Positions 12,811 through 18,307 of a stretch of 18,307 bases of DNA are shown piece by piece. The stretch is from Anaerolineae bacterium (GTDB lineage Bacteria; Chloroflexota; Anaerolineae; 4572-78; J111): the NCBI GenBank assembly GCA_020433835.1, contig JAGRBY010000078.1:1-18307 (forward strand). The letters are read 5' to 3'. Within the stretch, counting starts at the first letter, position 1. Each line of letters opens with the position of its first letter. The notes beneath the pieces are model-generated. The model saw only the letters and a list, made by a program, of their open reading frames with translations, had not been told where the DNA came from and searched no databases. Made by a program: the position numbers and the translations under genes.

Positions 12811-13641
12811 TTACGCTGCCGGTAGGTGATCGTTAATCCAGGCCTTGATATCGGCCATGACCTCTTCCTTGCCGAGGTCGTTGAGCATGTCGTGATAGTG
12901 CCCTTCGTAAAGCTTCAGCGTCTTATCCGTTGAGCCGGCTGCGTCATAAAAATGTTGGCTACCCGAAGGTTTGGTTGCCTTGTCTGCTGTGCCGTGCAGA
13001 ATCAACACGGGCAGCGTAATCTGCGGAAATTCTTCGGTAAGCCGATGAGCGGCATTAATTAAGACCTTGCCTGTCTGCGCCGGCTGCGACTCGCCTTTGA
13101 TAAGTATGTCGTTGTTCATTGCTTCGACGACACTCGGGTCGCGCGAAAAGTCTTCGTTTTTAAGACTGAAAACGTGCGTGTGCGGCGTGATGTAGCTTAA
13201 GCCTTTCAAAAACGAGAGCACCAAATCCGGTACGGGCAGCTCATAAGCGAAACTTTCGCAAATCAGTCCATCAATCTCGCTTTGATGTTCAAGGGTGTAA
13301 ATGCAGGAAACAACGCCCCCCGCACTGTGGCCGAGCACAAAGACCGGCAGTCCCGGCTCCTGCGATTTGGCCATACTGACAAGTGTCGCCACGTCGTCGG
13401 TATAGTCCTCCATCTGCTGAACATAATATCGTTCGCCCTCCGACCTGCCGCGACCGCGCAGATCGAGAGCGTACACAGCTAAACCATCGACCATAAGCTG
13501 ATCGGCCACCCACAAGTATTGACCGCTGTGCGAATTGAACCCGTGCACGAGAATCACAACCGCGCGCGGCTGCCCTTCCGGATGCCACGAGCGCGTAAAA
13601 ATCTTTAACCCACCGACGCCTTCAAAAGATGATTCGTTCAT
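12811..13641 (-). CDS. alpha/beta hydrolase, monoacylglycerol lipase / lysophospholipase type
   Basis: This 276-residue protein follows the monoglyceride lipase (Hydrolase_4, PldB-like) pattern. It has VILVHGFNSHSGQY (oxyanion region), ALDLRGRGRSEGER (the D-x-RGhGxSxG box), GHSAGG with nucleophile Ser106, HGTADKAT with Asp220, and YEGHYHDMLND with His250. The triad is complete. Length is normal and there is no signal peptide, so it is a soluble cytoplasmic enzyme that probably releases fatty acids from monoacylglycerols or lysophospholipids. ATG at 13641 follows AAAGGAGAC. It is downstream of another hydrolase gene on the same strand, but a 150-bp gap with repeats separates them, so a shared transcript is uncertain. 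Confidence 0.9.
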   Translation of the reverse strand: MNESSFEGVGGLKIFTRSWHPEGQPRAVVILVHGFNSHSGQYLWVADQLMVDGLAVYALDLRGRGRSEGERYYVQQMEDYTDDVATLVSMAKSQEPGLPVFVLGHSAGGVVSCIYTLEHQSEIDGLICESFAYELPVPDLVLSFLKGLSYITPHTHVFSLKNEDFSRDPSVVEAMNNDILIKGESQPAQTGKVLINAAHRLTEEFPQITLPVLILHGTADKATKPSGSQHFYDAAGSTDKTLKLYEGHYHDMLNDLGKEEVMADIKAWINDHLPAA

Positions 13642-13669
13642 TTGTTTGTCTCCTTTGAAAATAGGTTTA

Positions 13670-13723
13670 GTAGGACAAATCGCTGATTTGTCCGGGTTGG
13701 AACAAGTCGCTGACTTGTTCTAC
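13670..13723. repeat. double-hairpin palindromic element
   Basis: GGACAAATC-GCT-GATTTGTCC (13673-13693) and GAACAAGTC-GCT-GACTTGTTC (13700-13720) are perfect 9-bp hairpins with the same GCT loop. They are separated by GGGTTG and bounded by a short GTA/TAC closing stem. The two hairpins are clearly related to each other, as in REP-type bipartite units. Confidence 0.65.
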
Positions 13724-13746
13724 AGTTTTCATTATCGGTGTAACAA

Positions 13747-13777
13747 GCTGATGGTTGAACGCTGATAGCTGAACGCT
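13747..13777. repeat. 14-bp tandem repeat
   Basis: GCTGATGGTTGAAC (13747-13760) is followed at once by GCTGATAGCTGAAC (13761-13774), 12 of 14 identical, then GCT of a third unit. Simple intergenic satellite with no seen function. Confidence 0.6.
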
Positions 13778-13795
13778 TATGAATTAGGAATACGC

Positions 13796-14617
13796 TTAGC
13801 TCTTAATAAATTCCAGCAAATCGGCGTTGAACTGATCCTGATGCGTCACGGTTAGGCCATGGTCCGCACCCGGATAGACTTTCAGCCTTCCATTGGGGAC
13901 AAGTTCGATAGAACGCATAGCTGATGCGCCGATAGGTACAATTTGATCGTCGTCGCCATGAAGGATCAATGTCGGCACATCCATGCGCTTGAGATCCTCA
14001 GTGAAATCGGTTTCGGAGAACTGTGCGATGCAGTCATAGGCTCCTTTGATGCCGGACATCATACCTTGCAGCCAGAAATATTCGCGCACACCTTCCGATA
14101 CTTCCGCTCCCTCCCGATTGTAGCCGTAGAACGGCAGGGTCAGGTCTTTAAAGAACTGGGATCGATCTTTAAACGTCCCTGCGCGAATCCCATCGAACGC
14201 CTCAAGCGGCAGGCCGCCGGGGTTATCCTCCGTTTTCAGCATCAACGGCGGCACTGCCCCAACCAGTACAACCTTGGCCACGCGCGATGTCCCATGCCGA
14301 CCAACATAGCGGGTTACTTCACCACCGCCGGTCGAATGTCCGACCAAGACCACATCGCGCAGATCCAGCGTCTCGATCAGCTCGGCCAGATCATCGGCAT
14401 AAGTGTTCATGTGGTTACCGTGCCAGGTTTGATCCGACCGGCCGTGACTGCGCCGGTCGTGAGCAATGACCCGGTACCCCTCCTGTCCCAGGAACAGCAT
14501 TTGACCGTCCCAGGCATCGGCACACAGCGGCCAGCCATGGCTAAAGACTACAGGTTGACCAGACCCCCAGTCTTTATAATAGATCCGCGTGCCGTCTTTT
14601 GTGGTAATCGTACTCAT
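13796..14617 (-). CDS. alpha/beta hydrolase, non-heme chloroperoxidase (haloperoxidase) type
   Basis: This 273-residue protein starts [19 protein letters not shown] and carries [27 protein letters not shown] and [20 protein letters not shown], the standard blocks of cofactor-free haloperoxidase/esterase enzymes. The triad is Ser95 (GHSTGG), Asp224 (HGDDDQIVP) and His253 (GADHGL). Family members hydrolyse esters and show perhydrolase (bromoperoxidase-like) activity in vitro; the natural substrate is unknown. The start at 14617 is preferred over an in-frame ATG at 14659 because AAAGGAGA lies just upstream of it and the extra 14 residues do not resemble the family. No signal peptide. The 14-nt leader sequence TCAAAGGAGACAAA is identical to that of the next hydrolase downstream. 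Confidence 0.92.
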   Translation of the reverse strand: MSTITTKDGTRIYYKDWGSGQPVVFSHGWPLCADAWDGQMLFLGQEGYRVIAHDRRSHGRSDQTWHGNHMNTYADDLAELIETLDLRDVVLVGHSTGGGEVTRYVGRHGTSRVAKVVLVGAVPPLMLKTEDNPGGLPLEAFDGIRAGTFKDRSQFFKDLTLPFYGYNREGAEVSEGVREYFWLQGMMSGIKGAYDCIAQFSETDFTEDLKRMDVPTLILHGDDDQIVPIGASAMRSIELVPNGRLKVYPGADHGLTVTHQDQFNADLLEFIKS

Positions 14618-14623
14618 TTTTTG

Positions 14624-14631
14624 TCTCCTTT
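14624..14631 (-). promoter_or_regulatory. ribosome binding site fixing the haloperoxidase start
   Basis: AAAGGAGA (minus strand) sits 6 nt upstream of the ATG at 14617, inside the longer alternative frame, and so supports the 273-residue product. Confidence 0.7.
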
Positions 14632-14730
14632 GATACAACGTACTAAAAACTTGTTTCAATAATGATTGACCAACGACTTATCTCAATCGAAATCCACCTC
14701 CTGACAAGCCTCTACTCCATTCGACCATCT

Positions 14731-14776
14731 TGCCAATCTCCAGTCTCCAATTACCAAACTCTAATTACCAATTACC
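14731..14776. repeat. low-complexity CCAAT/ATTACC intergenic repeat
   Basis: Short imperfect units CCAATCTCC, CAGTCTCC, AATTACCAA, TAATTACCAATTACC run up to the stop of the next gene. Simple sequence with no visible function. Confidence 0.5.
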
Positions 14777-15757
14777 CTACCGTGCAAACGCCTGGCGCAG
14801 CGCCGCTCCCACCTGAATTGTAGCCGCCCGCGTGGCCGGCGTTTCCGCCAGAGCGTTAAGTATCATAAAACCGTGGATGGTGCCCAAGTAACGGGTGGCA
14901 GTGACCACAACGCCGGCCTCGATCAGCTTGCGGACATAGGCCTCGCCCTCGTCACGCAGCACATCGTTTTCGGCAGTAATTACCAGAGCCGGGGGCAGCC
15001 CCTGCAACTGTTCCACTGACGCATATAAGGGCGAAACGGTCGGCTCCCGGCGCAGGTCGACGGCGGCATAGCTGTCCCAGGCGTGGGCCACGCTCGCTGC
15101 TGAGAGCCAGTAGCGGCCATCGCCAAACTGATGGTAGGAAGCATAGCCCGGTTGTTGGGCGTCGGTCGCCGGATAGAATAAAGCCTGAAAATCGATCTTT
15201 GGCCCCTGCCGCTCTTTAGCCAGCATGGTCACCACAGTCGCTAAGGTGCCGCCCGCCCCATCGCCGACTACTGCCAGCCGCGAGGTGTCAACGCCGATCA
15301 TCGCGCCGTGTTCGGCCACCCACGCAGTAGCGCTGTAAGCTTGTTCAACAGCAATGGGATACCGTGCTTCAGGCGAACGATCGTAGTGAACAAAAATGAG
15401 GGTCGTCTGCGTAGCGTTCACCAGTTCGCGCAGCAGCCGGTCGTGGGTGTCTGAATCGCCCGTGACCCAGCCTCCGCCGTGAAAGTAGATCACCCCCGGC
15501 AGCAAGCTGGTAATGCCGGGCGGGCGAATAATCCGCAGATCGATTAAGCCGGTTGGGCCGGTCTGAATCGTCAATGCTTCAATCGTCGCCGGGAGCTTAG
15601 CAACGGGGCTGTCGGCCTGAAGCTGCAAGAACCTGCTGCGGGCATCCGCCGGATTGAGCCCATGGGGCGGAGCGCTACTCTGTGCTTCAAGAGAGCGTAA
15701 GAAGGCTAAAGTAGCGGGGTCAAGCATAGTCGATTGAGCATCGCTGCCGTTACTCAC
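14777..15757 (-). CDS. HSL-family alpha/beta hydrolase with nucleophile Ser replaced by Gly
   Basis: This 326-residue protein belongs to the hormone-sensitive-lipase-like esterases (Abhydrolase_3). The oxyanion motif HGGGWVTGD, the SPEARYPIAVEQAY segment, the Asp region ITAENDVLRDEGEAY and the His region GTIHGFM are all present. The nucleophile elbow reads VVGDGAGGTLA where the family has GDSAGG, so Ser is Gly (codon GGG near 15262). With Asp and His kept but no Ser, normal esterase chemistry should be lost. The protein may be a non-catalytic binder, as plant gibberellin receptors of this fold are (those lose His instead), or may use another mechanism. GTG at 15757 is chosen because AAGGAGGT lies just upstream; an ATG at 15850 would add 31 unlike-family residues. 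Confidence 0.88.
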   Translation of the reverse strand: MSNGSDAQSTMLDPATLAFLRSLEAQSSAPPHGLNPADARSRFLQLQADSPVAKLPATIEALTIQTGPTGLIDLRIIRPPGITSLLPGVIYFHGGGWVTGDSDTHDRLLRELVNATQTTLIFVHYDRSPEARYPIAVEQAYSATAWVAEHGAMIGVDTSRLAVVGDGAGGTLATVVTMLAKERQGPKIDFQALFYPATDAQQPGYASYHQFGDGRYWLSAASVAHAWDSYAAVDLRREPTVSPLYASVEQLQGLPPALVITAENDVLRDEGEAYVRKLIEAGVVVTATRYLGTIHGFMILNALAETPATRAATIQVGAALRQAFAR

Positions 15758-15761
15758 GCAC

Positions 15762-15769
15762 ACCTCCTT
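15762..15769 (-). promoter_or_regulatory. ribosome binding site fixing the GTG start of the HSL-like gene
   Basis: AAGGAGGT is a full anti-16S match 4 nt before GTG (15757), and lies inside the longer frame from 15850. A second in-frame GTG overlaps the site and is too close to be used. Confidence 0.7.
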
Positions 15770-15869
15770 AAGAGAAAGATTTCTGTATCCGGCTGTCGCT
15801 GGCTTACAGGCTAGACCGCACAGGATGTGGGCGTGAACGCTATCGAACACGCTCCCCCGTTAACAAAAA

Positions 15870-15899
15870 TTGGACGAAACCTTTAACTATCACTACAAT
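15870..15899 (+). promoter_or_regulatory. possible promoter of the STAND regulator gene
   Basis: TTGGAC (15870-15875) and TACAAT (15894-15899) are 18 bp apart. The -10 matches 5 of 6 positions; the -35 is weak. Transcription would start near 15906, just ahead of the GTGTGC array. Confidence 0.35.
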
Positions 15900-15921
15900 A
15901 TATCATTAATAGGCGTTTGTC

Positions 15922-15979
15922 AGTGTGCCCTGGTGTGCATTTGACGATGCTCTAAGTGTGCAACCGGTGTGCATTTACG
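15922..15979 (+). promoter_or_regulatory. four-copy GTGTGC array, putative operator
   Basis: GTGTGC occurs at 15923-15928, 15933-15938, 15956-15961 and 15967-15972. The copies form two pairs with 10- or 11-bp spacing inside each pair. The second member of each pair extends to GGTGTGCATTT, followed by GACG or ACGG. Helical-turn spacing suggests cooperative protein binding, perhaps by the XRE-type regulator encoded 33 bp downstream. Confidence 0.5.
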
Positions 15980-15981
15980 GT

Positions 15982-15995
15982 GCCCGTTACCGGGC
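15982..15995 (+). promoter_or_regulatory. short hairpin before the STAND gene ribosome binding site
   Basis: GCCCG (15982-15986) and CGGGC (15991-15995) flank TTAC. The hairpin ends 3 nt before AAGGGGAG (15999-16006), the ribosome binding site for the ATG at 16012. It could influence initiation or be incidental. Confidence 0.35.
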
Positions 15996-16011
15996 GTCAA
16001 GGGGAGTGGAT

Positions 16012-18307
16012 ATGGCATCGAAGCAGACTTACCCAATTCGCAACTATACGATTGGTCAATATTTGCTGACGCTTCGAAGCCGAGCACAGCTCACCCAAGC
16101 GGCGCTGGCCGACCGGGTCGGGGTTCATCGCCGCAGCGTTCAAAAATGGGAAAGCGGCGAGACCTACCCGACGGTTGACAACCTGCGCACCCTGATCGCC
16201 GTCTTACTGCCACTGAATGCGTTTACCCCAGGCCAAGAACATGCGGAAGCCGTCGACTTGTGGCAGAAAGTGAGCGAGTCGGCCCCCCAGCCTCTCCCCT
16301 TCTTTGATACAGTCTGGTTCAACCGGCTGTTAATTGACCCTCATTCCCATCCTCCCGACCGCGAACCCATCTCGACCCACACCGTCTCCTTTCCTCCGCC
16401 GCCGGATCAGTCGCGGGGACCGCGTGCGCGACAGATTACCCCGGCTCTACCCTTTATCTCCACACCGTTGATTGGTCGCAGTAATGACTTAACACGTATA
16501 GCCCAAATTCTCGACAATCCGGCCTGCCGCTTACTCACCTTGATCGGGCCGGGCGGCATCGGCAAAACGCGCCTGGCCCTGGAAGTTGCGGCCCGGCAAG
16601 CCGGTACCTTTAGCGATACCGTGGCTTTTGTGGCCCTGGCCTCCGTCGGCAGCCCTGACCAGATCGTCTCAGCAATTGGCGATGCCCTCAACTTCTCCTT
16701 TGCCGGACCGTTCGACCTGTTCACCTACCTGCGCGAGCGGCCCATGCTGCTGCTGCTCGATGACTTCGAGCATCTACTTGACGGGTCTAATCTCATTGTG
16801 GAGATGCTCCAGGCCGCGCCCCATCTTACCATCTTAGTCACCTCCCGTGCTCGGTTGAATATTCAGGCCGAGTGGTTGTTCGATGTTGAGGGGCTATCCT
16901 ATCCGCCCGTCGATGCATTTGGTTGGAGCGTCTGGCACGACGCCTCCAATCTAACCGACTACGGCGCAGTCCAGCTCTTTATTCAGCGCGCCATTCAAAT
17001 CCAGCCGGACCTGCCTCTAACTGAAGCCACTTTGATGACGATTATCCGTATCTGCCAGCATGTGGCCGGGATTCCTCTGGCCATTGAACTGGCCGCTGCC
17101 GGAGTACGTCTGCTGCCGGTGGATAAAATTGAACAGCAGCTTCGCTCGAACCTGGACACTCTGGCAACGACCCTGCGCGATGTACCGCTGCGACATCGCA
17201 GCATGCGGGCCGTGTTCGATCACTCCTGGGATCTGCTGTCTGAGTCGGAGCAGGCCGTGTTTAGCCGCCTGTCCGTCTTTCGCGGTGGCTGGAACCAGGC
17301 AGCGGTCGAAGGCATCTGTGCGGAAGTAACAGGCCATTCCAGAGAGAAGCACAAGGGGGATCATACTCTACCATTTTTGTCGCACACGGTTTCGCCGGCT
17401 TTATTGGCCTCGCTGATTGACAAATCCCTGGTTCACCGTAAGAACGGGAAGAAACAGTCATTTGGCGATGCCGATCCAGCGAACGCTTCCGGTGGGCCAC
17501 ATTTCGTTTTACTGGAGCCAATCCGTGAGTATGCCCTGGAGCAGTTGACAACTCGAGGTGAGGTCGACAGGCTGCAGCACGCTCACGCCAACTACTACCT
17601 GGCTTTAGCCGAAGCCGTGGAGACTCTCAAAGACAGCCCAACACCAAGCGCAACGCATGACCAGATCAACCGCGAGTATGACAACCTATACGCCGCTTTG
17701 CAGTGGGCCTACAACAGTGGCCAATACCTGTTGGGACTAAAGCTGGCCGGGGCGCTCTGGCGATTCTGGCGTCGCCGGGGCTACATCAGCGAGGGGCGTG
17801 TCTGGCTGGAAAAGTTACTGTCACTGGTCGACAACACGTCTTCTAACCCAAGGGTAATCGATGCCCGGCTGAATGCGCTCAATGGTGCAGCCTGGTTAGC
17901 ATCCTACCAGCACGATTTTGCCCACGCCGCCCAGATCTTCGAGCAGAGCATGGCACTGCGCCGGGATTTGGGCGATGTAAAAGGCGAGACGAGTTTGCTC
18001 GACAATACGGCCCGGGCCTGGCGTTCCGCCGGACAGTATCGGCGGGCGATCCCGCTGATGGAAGAAGCATTGGCCCAGCACCGCGCCCATGGCAATCGGG
18101 GCAGCCTGGGAGCCGGCGGTCTGGGCTTTTCCCTTTACGAGTTGGGGCTGGTTCTTCGCGAGCTGGGCGACTTCGCCCGCGCTGCCGATCTCTTTGAAGA
18201 GTGCGTCGCCTTTCACCAGGCTTTGGGCGATCGCGAGGGCAGAGCCATTGCCCTGTTGGGATTGAGCGATATTGCGCGCGACCAGGGTGACATTGCCCAA
18301 GCCCGTA
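16012..18307 (+). CDS. XRE-HTH / NB-ARC / TPR STAND-type regulator (partial)
   Basis: The frame is open from ATG 16012 to the window end (765 codons) and continues beyond. Residues about 12-66 are an XRE-type helix-turn-helix (LTQAALADRVGVHRRSVQKW). A Pro-rich linker follows, then an NB-ARC-like ATPase: Walker A GPGGIGKT (179-186), Walker B LLLLDD (246-251), LVTSRARL (sensor region) and GIPLAIELAA (353 onward). A winged-helix part carries FDHSWDLLSESEQ and LLEPIREYA. From about residue 525 TPR-like helices dominate (NREYDNLYAALQWA, LGDVKGETSLLDNTA, LGDREGRAIALLGLSDIA). This architecture is common in Chloroflexota and Actinobacteria, where such proteins are signal-responsive regulators; the ligand is unknown. 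AAGGGGAG precedes the ATG. The repeat array upstream suggests autoregulation. Confidence 0.9.
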   Translation, partial: MASKQTYPIRNYTIGQYLLTLRSRAQLTQAALADRVGVHRRSVQKWESGETYPTVDNLRTLIAVLLPLNAFTPGQEHAEAVDLWQKVSESAPQPLPFFDTVWFNRLLIDPHSHPPDREPISTHTVSFPPPPDQSRGPRARQITPALPFISTPLIGRSNDLTRIAQILDNPACRLLTLIGPGGIGKTRLALEVAARQAGTFSDTVAFVALASVGSPDQIVSAIGDALNFSFAGPFDLFTYLRERPMLLLLDDFEHLLDGSNLIVEMLQAAPHLTILVTSRARLNIQAEWLFDVEGLSYPPVDAFGWSVWHDASNLTDYGAVQLFIQRAIQIQPDLPLTEATLMTIIRICQHVAGIPLAIELAAAGVRLLPVDKIEQQLRSNLDTLATTLRDVPLRHRSMRAVFDHSWDLLSESEQAVFSRLSVFRGGWNQAAVEGICAEVTGHSREKHKGDHTLPFLSHTVSPALLASLIDKSLVHRKNGKKQSFGDADPANASGGPHFVLLEPIREYALEQLTTRGEVDRLQHAHANYYLALAEAVETLKDSPTPSATHDQINREYDNLYAALQWAYNSGQYLLGLKLAGALWRFWRRRGYISEGRVWLEKLLSLVDNTSSNPRVIDARLNALNGAAWLASYQHDFAHAAQIFEQSMALRRDLGDVKGETSLLDNTARAWRSAGQYRRAIPLMEEALAQHRAHGNRGSLGAGGLGFSLYELGLVLRELGDFARAADLFEECVAFHQALGDREGRAIALLGLSDIARDQGDIAQAR

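Noticed and set aside
13943..14662. 239-residue plus-strand frame
   Set aside because: Antisense shadow of the haloperoxidase gene, whose motifs and ribosome binding site are clear.

Overview
The window looks like a Chloroflexota (Anaerolineae-like) chromosome segment of moderate GC. This is inferred from content only: AfsR/SARP- and STAND-type regulators at both ends, a secreted multidomain protein with SH3b, PA14 and PKD domains on Pro/Thr stalks, strong AGGAG ribosome binding sites, and palindromic intergenic repeats. I saw no rRNA, tRNA, CRISPR array or transposase gene.

Layout. 1-656 (-) is the N-terminal part of a BTAD/SARP-family activator, cut by the window edge. 1061-4054 (+) is a 997-residue membrane-anchored surface protein. 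Its 3' end overlaps by 20 bp the convergent gene 4035-5060 (-), a DUF2235/Tle1-like hydrolase. Next on the minus strand are a dihydrolipoamide-dehydrogenase-like flavoprotein without its redox cysteines (5172-6548) and a NERD-nuclease/UvrD-like helicase (6743-8869). A small GlsB/YeaQ membrane protein (9226-9480, +) follows a structured, unusually folded upstream region.

From 9540 to 9840 there is a repeat-rich gap holding a MITE-like element, a 17-bp perfect palindrome and a branched palindromic repeat. A compact minus-strand operon follows, read from 12689 down to 9885: a 28-codon leader ORF, a rhomboid protease, an HD-domain protein with a probable 1-nt frameshift, a small zinc-ribbon protein, a cytoplasmic sulfite-oxidase-like molybdoenzyme and a CoA-binding Rossmann protein. 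Beyond it, three unrelated alpha/beta hydrolases lie head to tail on the minus strand (12811-15757). They are a monoacylglycerol-lipase type, a chloroperoxidase type, and an HSL type whose nucleophile Ser is Gly. Finally, 16012 to the window end (+) is a large XRE-HTH/NB-ARC/TPR regulator, preceded by a four-copy GTGTGC array that may be its operator.

I see no clear known defence or secretion locus. The best candidates for something undescribed are the rhomboid-HD-Zn-Mo-CoA operon with its coupled leader ORF, the two enzymes that kept their fold but lost catalytic residues, the structured region before the GlsB gene, and three intergenic elements that share a two-hairpins-in-one-stem architecture.
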